From: Promicromonospora panici
Lineage (GTDB): Bacteria; Actinomycetota; Actinomycetes; Actinomycetales; Cellulomonadaceae
Direction of reading: 5' to 3'
Length of the DNA stretch: 64,000 nt
NCBI RefSeq assembly: GCF_900608595.1
Contig: NZ_UWYY01000001.1
Span: forward strand, 310,001 to 374,000
Of the stretch, positions 10,543-19,494 are shown piece by piece; the stretch's first letter is position 1; every line of letters begins with the position of its first letter. Under the pieces are notes generated by a model that was not told the DNA's origin, did no database searches, and saw only the letters and a program-made list of their open reading frames with translations. A program made the translations under genes and the position numbers.

Positions 10543-11712
10543 ATGTCAGTTCCTGAGACGGCGCCCGCCGCGGGGGACGAACGGCGGAATGGCCAGGCGA
10601 CCGGCCACGTTGGCGCAGGCGTGAGCCTCCTCTTCCAGCCGATCACGCTCCGTGAGCTGCCCATCCCCAACCGCGTCTGGTTGTCGCCGATGTGCGAGTA
10701 CTCGGCGGTCGACGGGCTCCCGAACGACTGGCACCTCGTACACCTCGGCGCCCGTGCCGTCGGCGGGTTCGGGCTGGTCATGACCGAGGCAACTGCCGTC
10801 GTGCCGGAGGGCCGCATCTCCCCGCAGGACACAGGCATCTGGAACGACGAGCAGACCGCGGCCTGGAAGCACATAGTCGACTTCGTGCATGAGCGCGGGG
10901 CGCGCATCGGCGTCCAGCTCGCCCACGCGGGGCGCAAGGCGTCGACCTTCCGCCCCTGGTCCCCGGTCACGGGCACGGTCCCCGTGGCCGACGGCGGATG
11001 GCCGACAGTCGGTCCGTCGGCCACGCCCTTCCCGGGGTACGACAGCCCCGCGGAGATGACGCCCACGCAGGTGGCGGACGTTCCCGAGCGGTTCGCGGCG
11101 GCCGCTCGCCGGGCGCTCGAGGCCGGGTTCGACACGGTCGAGGTGCACGCCGCGCACGGATACCTGCTCCACCAGTTCCTGTCGCCGCTCGCGAACACCC
11201 GCACCGACGAGTACGGCGGCTCGGCCGACAGGCGCGCGCTGCTCGTCGAGGAGACGGTGCGCGCCGTGCGGTCCGCGTGGCCGGAGGATCTGCCCGTGCT
11301 GGTCCGGTTGTCTGCCACCGACTGGCTCGAGGACGGCCTCGGCGTGGACGACGTCGCCGCGGTGGCCGACCGTCTCGGTGGCCTCGGCGCGGACCTGATC
11401 GACGTGTCGACCGGGGGTGTGGCGCCGGCGTCGATCGCCGTCGGGCCGGGCTACCAGGTGCCGCACGCGCGGCGCGTGCGTGAGGTGTCCGGGCTGCCGG
11501 TGAGCGCCGTGGGCCTGATCAGTGAGCCTGCGCAGGCCGAGCAGATTCTCGTGGAGGGTTCGGCGGACGCAGTCATGCTCGGCCGGGAGGCCCTGCGTGA
11601 CCCGTACTGGCCGCTGCGCGCGGCGAACACGCTGCGCGAGAAAATCGGGACGCTTCCCGTGGATTCCGGGGTGGGAATGCAGCCGCAGTACTCACGCGCA
11701 CAGTGGCGGTGA
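10543..11712 (+). CDS. Old Yellow Enzyme family NADH:flavin oxidoreductase (YqjM-like)
   Basis: FMN-dependent ene-reductase, about 389 residues. SPMCEYSA near the N-terminus carries the cysteine that tunes the flavin in the YqjM subgroup. HAAHGYLLHQFLSPLANTRTD, with its substrate-binding His, and the following YGGS are family hallmarks. ATG 10543 is the chosen start. GTG 10504 upstream and GTG 10621, where homology to the barrel begins (LLFQPITLREL), are alternatives, because the first 26 residues are low-complexity. It probably reduces activated C=C bonds in electrophile detoxification; the natural substrate is not known. Confidence 0.9.
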   Translation: MSVPETAPAAGDERRNGQATGHVGAGVSLLFQPITLRELPIPNRVWLSPMCEYSAVDGLPNDWHLVHLGARAVGGFGLVMTEATAVVPEGRISPQDTGIWNDEQTAAWKHIVDFVHERGARIGVQLAHAGRKASTFRPWSPVTGTVPVADGGWPTVGPSATPFPGYDSPAEMTPTQVADVPERFAAAARRALEAGFDTVEVHAAHGYLLHQFLSPLANTRTDEYGGSADRRALLVEETVRAVRSAWPEDLPVLVRLSATDWLEDGLGVDDVAAVADRLGGLGADLIDVSTGGVAPASIAVGPGYQVPHARRVREVSGLPVSAVGLISEPAQAEQILVEGSADAVMLGREALRDPYWPLRAANTLREKIGTLPVDSGVGMQPQYSRAQWR

Positions 11713-12197
11713 CCGACGGCGAGGGGTTGGGCTGAGGACGATTCCTGAGCCTGCGGCGCCTGGTGCGCCGGGAGAATGCCGGGTGCGGTGATTCTTTTCC
11801 GGCCGACGTGCATTCCGCGAAACGATTCGCCGTGCGGCCGGGCTCCTCGCATTTCCGATCGCGATCCGGAAGTGCGAAGGCCCGGCCACTGCGGTGGCGA
11901 GATCTCGGCCCACGAGTACGGAATCCGGGAGCATCCTCAAGCCGGATACCGCTCTCACCAGCTGGCGGGGTGACCGTGCTGGGCACGGTCCCTTCCGCCC
12001 TGAATACTTGCTGTGAACACAATCACACTGCCTTGTGCTTATAAAAGCAACCTGAGCGGACTGATCTTCACAATTGCCAATTCCTGTCATGTCCCCAATT
12101 GGCTGCGAAAATCTTCAGCCTTACCTGGGCTTGACTGTTTGCGGTAGGTCGGCCGACGTTGGTCGACTGACTTTGAAGGCCGATACTCGCGTGGATA
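11713..12197. other. Gene-free interval, partly AT-richer than the surroundings
   Basis: No frame in these 485 bases has convincing coding character. The stretch from about 12000 to 12150 is clearly less GC-rich than the rest of the window. It separates the Old Yellow Enzyme gene from the end of the HAD gene on the other strand. I find no strong hairpin or repeat; it may be a decayed gene or a regulatory/transferred remnant. Confidence 0.5.
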
Positions 12198-13028
12198 TCA
12201 GCGGCGCCGGGACCGGCGTCTGGCAGCGCGCCAGACCAGCAAGGCGGTGACTCCCACGGCGACCGCACCGACCACCACGAGCAGCGGGACCGGCTCGATC
12301 CGCGGGCGCAGCGCGATCGGGCGAGTGAATGCGAGGATTCCCCAACCGGACTGCGCCGCCCGCCGCTTCAGCACGCGGTCCGGGTTGACCACGAAAGCGT
12401 GGCCGACGGCGGCCAGCATCGGCGCGTCGGTGATGGAATCGGAGTAGGCGAAGCTGCGCGCGAGGTCGTAGTCCTCGCGCGCCGCGAGACGGCGGAGGCC
12501 CACCGCCTTGTTGTCGCCGTAGTTGTAGAAGTCGATCTCACCGGTGAAACGGCCGTCCTCGACGGTCATCTGGGTGGAGAGCACATGGTCGGCGCCGAGC
12601 ACGGCGGCGATGGGTTCGACCAGCACCGCGGCTGACGCCGACACCACGATGACGTCCCGGCCCGCCGCATGGTGCTCGGCGATGAGCTCGACCGCCTCCG
12701 CGTAGACGTACGGGTCGATGAGCTCGTGCACGGTCTCGGTGACGATCTGCCGGACCTTCTCGACGTCCCAGCCCGTGACGAGCGACGACAGGTGTGCGCG
12801 CATCCGCTCGGTCTGGTCGGCGTCGGCATTGCCGATCATGAAGACGAAATGGGCGTAGGCGCTACGCAGCACGTCGGCGCGCGAGAGCAGCCCGCCCGCG
12901 AGGAACGGCTTGGAGAAAGCCGCCGACGAGCTGGTGGCGATGATCGTTTTGTCGAGGTCGAAGAACGCGGCCGTGCGTGGCGCGCGCGACAACGGCCGGG
13001 GAGCGATCTGGGGAACCTGCTCGGTCAC
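12198..13028 (-). CDS. HAD-IB family phosphatase, C-terminal membrane anchor
   Basis: SerB-like haloacid-dehalogenase hydrolase, 276 residues. Motif I is FFDLDKTI (nucleophile Asp23 and Asp25), motif II VVSASAAV, and motif IV YSDSITDAPML with its acidic pair. After the catalytic domain come a hydrophobic segment (LLVVVGAVAVGVTALLVW) and a basic tail, so the C-terminus should sit in the membrane. The same HAD subfamily lies divergent from the Tad/Flp locus in Mycobacterium (Rv3661 next to Rv3660c), which matches here. The substrate is not known; serine phosphate or a phospholipid-type ester are possibilities. Confidence 0.88.
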   Translation of the reverse strand: MTEQVPQIAPRPLSRAPRTAAFFDLDKTIIATSSSAAFSKPFLAGGLLSRADVLRSAYAHFVFMIGNADADQTERMRAHLSSLVTGWDVEKVRQIVTETVHELIDPYVYAEAVELIAEHHAAGRDVIVVSASAAVLVEPIAAVLGADHVLSTQMTVEDGRFTGEIDFYNYGDNKAVGLRRLAAREDYDLARSFAYSDSITDAPMLAAVGHAFVVNPDRVLKRRAAQSGWGILAFTRPIALRPRIEPVPLLVVVGAVAVGVTALLVWRAARRRSRRR

Positions 13029-13317
13029 CCGCCGAGCGTAGCGGGGTGGCCCGGTCCAGGGCGGCTCTCGCGGGAGTGTTCCGCGACCCGGATGAAACTC
13101 GTCCGTTCGAGCGAACGACCCCGATCACGGCGGCGCGGGCGAGCGAGCCTGACCACAGGCGTCGTTTTCCGCTGCTCGTGCACAGTCGGCCCTCCGCACG
13201 CAGCGAGGCGTGGCCCGGAGCGTCCAGCCTCGTACCAGAGCCCGGGCTGTCCGCCCGGGACGAGGAGCCGGGCAGGGCGTCCGGCGAGGTCCGGGGGGCC
13301 GGGCGGAGGAGGCGGAG

Positions 13318-14103
13318 ATGATCAGCACAGTGGGTGGGGTGGCTGGGCCGGGGCGCGTGATCGGCGTGGTCGGAGCGTGCGGTGGAGCGGGTGCTTCCGT
13401 AGTGGCCGCGTGCGTGGCCCATGGCCTGCGGCGGAGCGGCGAGCGCGCCACGCTCGTGGACCTGGACCCGCACGGGCCGGGCACTGACCTGCTGCTGGGG
13501 GCCGACGGCGGACGTGGCGCGCGCTGGCCAGACCTCGTCGAGGCACGCGGGGAGGTCGAGGGCGCGGGCGTGGTCGCTGCCCTGCCGCGCTGGGGCATGG
13601 TGCCGGTGCTGAGCGGGACCGCATCGGGCCCACCGCCGGACGACGACGTGGTGCTCGACGTCTGCCGCGGGCTCGTGCAGGCCGGCGAGACCCTGTTGCT
13701 CGACCTGCCTCGCCCGGGCGCCTGGGGCAGTGCGACCCGCCGGGGAGCCGGTCCTGCGGCCGAAGCGCGGGGCAGCGACGGCTTGGCCGTGCGCACACTG
13801 CTGGCGGGGTGCGAGACCGCGCTGATCGTGGTGCCCCTGACCCTGCCGGCGACCGTGGGCGCCGGCAGGGTCCGCGACGCCCTGCGGGGAGCCGGTGTGT
13901 CCGATGTGCGGGTCGTGGCGCGCGGCCCGGCGCCGGGTTCGGTCGACGAGGACGACGTCGCCGCCGCCCTGGGGCTGCCGGTCGCGGTGGCCATGGCCCG
14001 CGACGGCGGGCTGGCCCGAGCGATCGAGCGGGGCGAGGGCCCTGCGATGTCCCACCGGGCGACGCTCGGCCGGTTCGCAGCCGACGTGGCGAGTGCCCTG
14101 TGA
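13318..14103 (+). CDS. CpaE/Ssd-like septum-site/Tad locus P-loop protein
   Basis: ParA/MinD-like protein of the actinobacterial CpaE-homologue group (Ssd), 261 residues. These proteins localise the Tad/Flp secretion machine and, in Mycobacterium, affect septum placement. A degenerate nucleotide-binding loop is seen at GVVGACGGAGASVVA near residues 16-30, where the P-loop lysine of true MinD is absent, followed by LVDLDPHGPGTDLLLG. ATG 13318 has a GGAGG-rich leader; the frame could be extended to 13210 but without family similarity. The end overlaps the next start by four bases, opening the Tad operon. Confidence 0.85.
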   Translation: MISTVGGVAGPGRVIGVVGACGGAGASVVAACVAHGLRRSGERATLVDLDPHGPGTDLLLGADGGRGARWPDLVEARGEVEGAGVVAALPRWGMVPVLSGTASGPPPDDDVVLDVCRGLVQAGETLLLDLPRPGAWGSATRRGAGPAAEARGSDGLAVRTLLAGCETALIVVPLTLPATVGAGRVRDALRGAGVSDVRVVARGPAPGSVDEDDVAAALGLPVAVAMARDGGLARAIERGEGPAMSHRATLGRFAADVASAL

Positions 14104-15260
14104 GCGCGGCAACCACCGAGATCTCGCTGCTCGACGACGTCCGAGCGCGGCTCGTGACCGGTCGTACGGGCGCTGACACCGCCGTGCGTGACGCGGTGCG
14201 GGACTCCGGGCGAGTGCTCGGGTCCGACGCACTGCACGACCTGGAGCGTGCCGCCCGGGCCGAGCTCACCGGCGCTGGGCCGCTGCAGCCCTTGCTCGAG
14301 GCGCCCGACATCACGGATGTGCTGGTCAACGGCCCCGACGACGTGTGGGTCGACCGGGGCGCGGGGCTCGAGCGGGTCCGGATGAGCCTGGGATCCGCGA
14401 CGGGCGTGCGCACGCTCGCCGTCCGGCTGGCCGCGCTGGGCGGCCAGCGCCTCGACGACGCCTGCCCCACCGTGGACGCGCGTCTGCCCGACGGCACCCG
14501 GCTGCACGCGGTCCTCGAACCGCTCGCCGAGACCGGCGCCGTGATCTCGCTGCGAGTGCTGCGGACCCGCGCGTTCACCATCGACGAGCTCGTGGCCGGC
14601 GGCGCCCTGCCCGGGCCGTGGGCCGGCCTGCTGCGGTCGCTCGTGCGGCGCAGAGCGAATGTCCTGGTCAGCGGTGGTACTGGCACCGGAAAGACGACGC
14701 TGCTCGCCGCTCTGCTCTCCCTGGTGCCCGACACCGAGCGCATGGTGACAGTCGAGGAGGCCCGCGAGCTCCGGCCCACGCATCCGCACGTGGTGCACCT
14801 CGCCGCCCGGCGCGCCAACGTGGAGGGCGCTGGCGCGGTCGACCTCGCCGACCTCGTCCGGAACGCGCTGCGCATGCGACCCGACCGGATCGTGCTCGGC
14901 GAGTGCCGTGGCGCCGAGGTGCGCGAGGTCCTCATGGCCATGAACACCGGGCACGACGGCGGCTTCGCGACCCTGCACGCCAATGCCGTGGCGGTCGTGC
15001 CGGCGCGTCTGGAGGCGCTCGCCGGCCTGGCCGGGATGACCCGGGAGGCCGTCGCGGCGCAGGCCGCGGGTGCGCTCGACGTGGTGCTGCACCTCCGGCG
15101 ATCGCACGGGGCGCGGTATCTGGCAGAGATCGGGCTGGTGGGGCGGACCTCCGCCGGGGAGCTGGAGGTGCGGACGGCCGCGCGCTGGGACGGGAGCGGC
15201 AGCTACGAGATCGAACCTCGCACGTGGGACGAGCTGACGGGCCGGTACGGGCCATGGTGA
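14100..15260 (+). CDS. tadA: TadA/CpaF secretion ATPase
   Basis: Hexameric motor ATPase of the Tad (type IVc pilus) system, 386 residues. The Walker A motif is GGTGTGKTT near residue 195; the Walker B region is RMRPDRIVLGECRGAE and the His box lies in MNTGHDGGFATLHANA. It powers assembly of the Flp-like pilin encoded downstream. GTG 14100 overlaps the ssd stop (GTGA) and the end overlaps the tadB/C start, so the three are translationally coupled. Confidence 0.95.
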   Translation: MSAATTEISLLDDVRARLVTGRTGADTAVRDAVRDSGRVLGSDALHDLERAARAELTGAGPLQPLLEAPDITDVLVNGPDDVWVDRGAGLERVRMSLGSATGVRTLAVRLAALGGQRLDDACPTVDARLPDGTRLHAVLEPLAETGAVISLRVLRTRAFTIDELVAGGALPGPWAGLLRSLVRRRANVLVSGGTGTGKTTLLAALLSLVPDTERMVTVEEARELRPTHPHVVHLAARRANVEGAGAVDLADLVRNALRMRPDRIVLGECRGAEVREVLMAMNTGHDGGFATLHANAVAVVPARLEALAGLAGMTREAVAAQAAGALDVVLHLRRSHGARYLAEIGLVGRTSAGELEVRTAARWDGSGSYEIEPRTWDELTGRYGPW

Positions 15261-16390
15261 CGATCGCGGAGCCGCTCGGCGTCGGTCTGCTCGTCGCCGT
15301 CGGAGCCTGGCTGATGCTGGCACGTTGCGGCCGCCGGTTACGCGAGGTGCTGGCTGCGCACGGCGCGGACTTCGGTGTCGCCCCCGGTCTCCCCCGGGGC
15401 GCCGAGCCGCAGACGGACGCGACGTCAGTGCCTCGGCGGGGTCGCACACCGCGCACCGAGCATCGCCCCGGCGGTGACGTCCGGGTGGTCGTGATGCAGG
15501 TGGTCGCACTGCTCCGGGCCGGGACATCGCCCGGGCTGTCGTGGTCCCGCGCGGTCGGTGTCGGCGTCGACCTCACTGGGGTGCCCGACGTCGACGGGCT
15601 CTCCCGGCTGCTCGGTGCGCGGCACGCGGAGGCGGTGGTCGCCGCGACCCGGCTGGCCCTCGACGTCGGCGCCCCGCTCGGGCGAGTCCTGGAACAGGTA
15701 GCGGGAACGCTCGTGGTGGAGGCCGAGGCGAGAGCCGAGCGGGACGCGGCCCTCGCCGGTCCCCGGACGACGGGGCGGCTGCTCATGTGGCTGCCGATCG
15801 TCGGCGGGTTCCTCGGCTGGGCACTCGGGGCTGACCCGGTCGCCACGGCCACGGACGGCGGTATCGGCACCGTGGCCGTCAGCCTCGGGGTGGCGCTGCT
15901 CGTGGCCGGGCGCGTCTGGTCGGACCGGATGGTCGCCGCGGCGCGGGGAGTCGACCGGTCGGGTGTGGACGTCCAGGTCGTGCTGGAGCTCGTGGCCGCT
16001 GCCCTGCGGTCCGGTGCTGGTGTGCCACGCGCCCTCGAAGCGACGGGCGTGGCGGTCGGCGCCCCGGACGGCGCGGTGCTCACCCGGGCCGCCCATGCCC
16101 TCGTGCTCGGCGCCACGTGGGAGCGAGCGTGGGCCGACGCCCCGGCGGTGCTCGCTCCGATGGTCCGGGCTCTGCGCGGTGCCTGGTTGGACGGCGCCGC
16201 GCCGGGTGACGCGCTCCGGGCCGCCGGCGAGGAGGTGCGGCACGAGCGCAGATCCGGGGCGCGGACGGCGGCGGCTCGGCTCGGCGTGCGGCTCGTGCTC
16301 CCGCTGGGCGCCTGCTACCTGCCCGCGTTCGTGCTGGTGGGGCTGGTCCCGGTGCTGCTCGCGCTGGGGATCGACCTACTCACGGGCTGA
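15254..16390 (+). CDS. Fused TadB-TadC inner-membrane platform protein
   Basis: One 378-residue protein with two GspF/T2SSF-type domains. The first spans about residues 75-195 (VMQVVALLRAGTSPGLSWSRAV onward) and the second about 240-375 (VVLELVAAALRSGAGVPRALEATG onward). An N-terminal membrane helix (GVGLLVAVGAWLMLA), a central pair around residues 180-225 and a C-terminal pair are visible. TadB and TadC are normally separate proteins of about 250-300 residues each, so here two shortened platform subunits seem joined. ATG 15254 overlaps tadA by seven bases. Confidence 0.85.
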   Translation: MVTIAEPLGVGLLVAVGAWLMLARCGRRLREVLAAHGADFGVAPGLPRGAEPQTDATSVPRRGRTPRTEHRPGGDVRVVVMQVVALLRAGTSPGLSWSRAVGVGVDLTGVPDVDGLSRLLGARHAEAVVAATRLALDVGAPLGRVLEQVAGTLVVEAEARAERDAALAGPRTTGRLLMWLPIVGGFLGWALGADPVATATDGGIGTVAVSLGVALLVAGRVWSDRMVAAARGVDRSGVDVQVVLELVAAALRSGAGVPRALEATGVAVGAPDGAVLTRAAHALVLGATWERAWADAPAVLAPMVRALRGAWLDGAAPGDALRAAGEEVRHERRSGARTAAARLGVRLVLPLGACYLPAFVLVGLVPVLLALGIDLLTG

Positions 16391-16480
16391 GTCGCTGCCC
16401 GGTAACCGGCGTCGGGCGGGGAACGGCGGGGAACAGAACAGGCAGAGAAGAGGACTTCGGCGCGTTCGCGCGCCGGTGCT

Positions 16481-16518
16481 GTCCGCCGCACGGCGGACGG
16501 GGCTCGTCACGGCGAGCC
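16481..16518 (+). other. Two adjacent hairpins upstream of the pilin gene
   Basis: GTCCGCCG/CGGCGGAC (16481-16498) is followed directly by GGCTCG-tcacgg-CGAGCC (16501-16518). They lie in the 185-base gap between the platform gene and the pilin genes, without a T-run. They may dampen read-through or protect a processed pilin transcript, since pilin is needed in large excess over the motor. Confidence 0.4.
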
Positions 16519-16575
16519 GTACAGGGTGCTCGTGCGCAGGCCGGGAGGCCCGCCACGGGCGGAGAAGGAGGAGAC

Positions 16576-16794
16576 ATGACGATGACGACGGCGGTGGCCT
16601 GCCCCGAACCCGAGGACGGGCCGCAGACGGAGGCTGACGAGCGCGAGTCGGAGAGAGGGCTGGCAACGGCCGAGTACGCGATCGTGACGATCGCCGCGGC
16701 CGGATTCGCGGGCGCGCTGATGGCGATCCTCAAGGGCGGTGACGTGAAGGGGATGCTCACGTCGCTGATCCAGTCGGCGCTCTCGATCGGCTGA
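16576..16794 (+). CDS. Flp-like pilin, DUF4244 family
   Basis: Small class III/Flp-type pilin precursor of 72 residues. A hydrophilic leader of about 27 residues rich in Asp/Glu precedes RGLATAEYAIVTIAAAGFAGALMAIL, with the Glu at position +5 and the hydrophobic helix typical of type IV pilins. Cleavage is expected after Gly in ERG/LATAEY. A strong GGAGGAG precedes ATG 16576. It is the structural subunit of the Tad system encoded just upstream. No prepilin peptidase gene is present in the window. Confidence 0.88.
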   Translation: MTMTTAVACPEPEDGPQTEADERESERGLATAEYAIVTIAAAGFAGALMAILKGGDVKGMLTSLIQSALSIG

Positions 16795-16797
16795 TCC

Positions 16798-17142
16798 ATG
16801 GCGGAGCGTGAGTCGGAACGGGGCACGGTCACGGCAGAGCTGGCCCTCGGGCTACCCGTCGTGGTGCTGGTCCTCGTCGCCGTGCTCACCCTCGCGGCCG
16901 CGTCCACGGCGCAGATGCGCGCCATGGACGCGGCCCGTGCGGGGGCGCGCGCGGTGGCGATCGGAGAGCAGGGGCCGGCGGTGAGTGCGGTCGTGGCGCG
17001 GGTCGGCGGGCCGGAGGCCGAGATGTCGCTCGCCCACGAGGGCGAGTGGGTCCGGGTGACCGTCACGCGTCCGGTGGCGGGTAGCTGGCTGTCCGGGCCG
17101 CTGCGGGCCACGGGTACCGCGGCGGCCTGGGTGGAGCCGTGA
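16798..17142 (+). CDS. TadE-like minor pilin
   Basis: Pseudopilin-like protein of 114 residues. RGTVTAELALGLPVVVLVLVAVLTLA at residues 9-35 is a TadE-type N-terminal helix with conserved Glu; the rest is a small domain facing outside. It starts three bases after the pilin stop and its own stop overlaps the next start. TadE proteins act as minor pilins that help assemble or anchor the fibre. Confidence 0.85.
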   Translation: MAERESERGTVTAELALGLPVVVLVLVAVLTLAAASTAQMRAMDAARAGARAVAIGEQGPAVSAVVARVGGPEAEMSLAHEGEWVRVTVTRPVAGSWLSGPLRATGTAAAWVEP

Positions 17143-17567
17143 CCCCCGCGGTGCGTGACCCCCGGTCGCGAGACGTGGTGCGCTGCAGTTCCGGGCGGCG
17201 GGATCCTGAGCGAGGTGCGGGCACGGTCCTGATCCTCGGCGTGGTCGGTGTGGTCCTGCTGCTCGCGGGCGGGATCGCGGCGCTCGGCGCGGCCCAGAAC
17301 GCCCGCGGAGCGGCACAGGCGGCGGCGGACCTCGGCGCGCTCGCCGGTGCCACCGCCCTGCGCGACGGGTTCGATCCGTGCGGGACGGCGGCCGCGACCG
17401 TCGTGCGTAACGGCGCTGAGCCGGCGTCGTGCGAAGTGCACGGGGGAAGTGTGGTGCGGGTGGTGGCGACACGGGCCGTGGCCGGGCCGGCCGGAGAGCT
17501 CGGCGGCGCGCTGGGCCCGGCACGGGCGTCCGCGCGGGCCGGGCCGCGGGTGGACACGAGCGGGTGA
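17139..17567 (+). CDS. TadE-like protein of the Rv3654c type
   Basis: 142-residue protein of the actinobacterial helicase/secretion-neighbourhood TadE-like family. After a basic start, RGAGTVLILGVVGVVLLLAGGIAALGAAQNARGAAQAAADLGALAGA gives one membrane helix and the Ala-rich TadG-like segment. Two cysteines (Cys93 and Cys108 approximately) may form a disulfide outside. GTG 17139 overlaps the tadE stop. It closes the Tad operon; a fresh promoter follows. Confidence 0.82.
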   Translation: MTPAVRDPRSRDVVRCSSGRRDPERGAGTVLILGVVGVVLLLAGGIAALGAAQNARGAAQAAADLGALAGATALRDGFDPCGTAAATVVRNGAEPASCEVHGGSVVRVVATRAVAGPAGELGGALGPARASARAGPRVDTSG

Positions 17568-17592
17568 GAAGGGAACCGGGACGAGAAATGGA

Positions 17593-17621
17593 GTGACAGG
17601 CTCGGGCGCGACTCGTAGCAT
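17593..17621 (+). promoter_or_regulatory. Promoter of the ABC exporter operon (leaderless start)
   Basis: GTGACA (17593-17598), a 17-base spacer, then TAGCAT (17616-17621) match a housekeeping -35/-10 pair. The ATG of the ATPase gene begins eight bases after the -10 element, where transcription should start. There is no room for a Shine-Dalgarno site, so the mRNA is probably leaderless. Confidence 0.65.
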
Positions 17622-17628
17622 CCCTGCT

Positions 17629-18621
17629 ATGAATAGTACGGAGGATGCGACAAGGCTGGAGAGTGCGCCTCCGCCGTCGGGCGATGTGGCGCTCGACGTG
17701 CGTGACCTACGGATGCGGTACGGGACGAAGGACGTGCTCACGGGGGTGTCGTTCACGGCGCACCGGGGCGAGGTCCTCGCCCTGCTCGGGCCCAACGGCG
17801 CAGGCAAGACGACCACTATCGAGATCCTCGAGGGCTTCCGCATGCGGTCGGCCGGCGAGGTCTCGGTGCTCGGCGAGGACCCGGCACACGGGAACGAGGC
17901 ATGGCGGGCACGGCTCGGCGTGGTGCTGCAGTCGTGGCGCGACCACGGCCGCTGGCGCGTACGGGAGCTGTTGGGATACCTCGCCCGGTTCTATGTCCCG
18001 TTCGCGACCGCGGACGTCTCGCGGCCGTGGGACGTGGACGAGCTGATCAAGGTGGTGGGCCTGACGGAGCAGGCGAACTCCAAGGTCCAGACATTGTCGG
18101 GCGGCCAGCGGCGGCGCCTGGACGTGGCGATCGGGATCGTCGGGCGGCCGGAGCTCGTGTTTCTCGACGAGCCGACTGCGGGCTTCGACCCGCACGCTCG
18201 GCGGGAGTTCCACGACCTGGTGCACCGCCTGGCTGACTTCGAGAACACGACGGTCCTGCTCACCACGCACGACCTCGACGAGGCCGAGAAGCTGGCCGAC
18301 CGGATCCTCGTGCTCGACGAGGGCACGATCGTCGCCAACGGCTCCGCGGAACAGCTGGCTCGCGAACTGACGACCCAGGCGGAGGTGCGCTGGACGTCGG
18401 ACGGACGCCGGCACGTCCACGCCGTGGTGGAGCAGGACCCCACCAGCTTCGTCCGCGAGCTTCTGGAGGGCGACCCGGGCGCCACCGAGCTGGAGGTCAA
18501 GCGAGCCAGCCTGGAGGACACCTACATGACGCTCGTCCACCGGGCCGAGACAGACCAGACCACGACCGACCGGGCCGAGCGGCTGGACCGGACCGGGCAG
18601 ACCGAGGAGGTGCAGTCATGA
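17629..18621 (+). CDS. ABC exporter ATP-binding protein (DrrA-like)
   Basis: Cytoplasmic ATPase of an ABC-2-type exporter, 330 residues. Walker A is GPNGAGKTT near residue 53, the signature is LSGGQRRRLDVA, and Walker B is LVFLDEPTAGFD. The C-terminal extension of about 90 residues is like that of DrrA/NodI-type drug-resistance ATPases. ATG 17629 sits immediately after a promoter, suggesting leaderless translation. The stop overlaps the start of the permease gene. Confidence 0.93.
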   Translation: MNSTEDATRLESAPPPSGDVALDVRDLRMRYGTKDVLTGVSFTAHRGEVLALLGPNGAGKTTTIEILEGFRMRSAGEVSVLGEDPAHGNEAWRARLGVVLQSWRDHGRWRVRELLGYLARFYVPFATADVSRPWDVDELIKVVGLTEQANSKVQTLSGGQRRRLDVAIGIVGRPELVFLDEPTAGFDPHARREFHDLVHRLADFENTTVLLTTHDLDEAEKLADRILVLDEGTIVANGSAEQLARELTTQAEVRWTSDGRRHVHAVVEQDPTSFVRELLEGDPGATELEVKRASLEDTYMTLVHRAETDQTTTDRAERLDRTGQTEEVQS

Positions 18622-19490
18622 CCACGACCACGACCACGCGGTCCGACGCACGATGGGTGGCCGTGCGCGCCGGACTTTCCCGGGGCTGGCTCGAGACGAA
18701 GTACTCGATCCAGGAGCCCGCCGACCTCATCTGGACCCTGGCATTCCCGGTCATCTACCTGGTGGTCCTGCTCTTCATGCAGGGCAGTACCGTGCCGGGC
18801 ACGGACTTCGCGCTGGGGGCCAGCGTGTTGCCGGGCCTGGTCGGCATGTCGATCGGGTTCGGTGGGCTGACGGGGCCGGCCAGCACGATCGCCGTCGACC
18901 GGGAGGACGGCACGCTCCTGCGGGCGAAGGCGACGCCCAACGGGATGATCGGCTATCTCGTCGGCAAGATCCTGATGTTCGCCCTGACCACGCTGGTCAG
19001 CCTGGTCGCACTCATCATCCCCGCGTTCAGCGTCGCGGGGGACCTACGGCTGGATGCCCGCACCTGGGTGCTCCTGATCCTGGTCTTCCTCGTCGGGATG
19101 GTCGCCACCGTTCCGATCAGCGTCGCGCTCGGCTCTCTGATCAAGAGAGCGTCGCAGACCGGACTGCTGTTCCTTGGCTCGATGCTCCTCATCGTCCCGT
19201 CCGGGATCTTCTATCCGATCACTGCGCTGCCCGAGTGGTTGCAGTGGGTGGGCCAGGCGTTCCCGTACTACTGGCTCGGGCTGGGCGCGCGGTCGGCGAT
19301 GCTCCCGGAGTCCATGGCGACGGCGGAGATCGGCGAGTCGTGGCGCACGCTCGAGATGTTCGCGGTGCTCGGCGTCTGGGCGGTCGTGGGTATGGTGCTC
19401 GCGCCGATCGTGCTTCGCAGGATGGCCCGCCGGGAGTCGGGTTCCACAGTGGCGGCGGCGCGGGAGCGTTATATGACCCAGGGGTACTGA
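18618..19490 (+). CDS. ABC-2 type transporter permease
   Basis: Membrane half of the exporter, 290 residues with about six hydrophobic segments (for instance FPVIYLVVLLFM, ALTTLVSLVALIIPAF, WVLLILVFLVGMVATVPI). The layout and the GTLLRAKATP loop are those of ABC-2 permeases of the DrrB group. It overlaps the ATPase gene by four bases and is followed two to four bases later by a small HTH gene. The cargo, perhaps a drug or lipid-like compound, is unknown. Confidence 0.92.
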   Translation: MTTTTTTRSDARWVAVRAGLSRGWLETKYSIQEPADLIWTLAFPVIYLVVLLFMQGSTVPGTDFALGASVLPGLVGMSIGFGGLTGPASTIAVDREDGTLLRAKATPNGMIGYLVGKILMFALTTLVSLVALIIPAFSVAGDLRLDARTWVLLILVFLVGMVATVPISVALGSLIKRASQTGLLFLGSMLLIVPSGIFYPITALPEWLQWVGQAFPYYWLGLGARSAMLPESMATAEIGESWRTLEMFAVLGVWAVVGMVLAPIVLRRMARRESGSTVAAARERYMTQGY

Positions 19491-19494
19491 GTTG

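Noticed and set aside
11713..12197. Short open frames in the gap after the Old Yellow Enzyme gene
   Set aside because: No ribosome-binding sites, no recognisable protein character and an AT-richer composition; left as gene-free.
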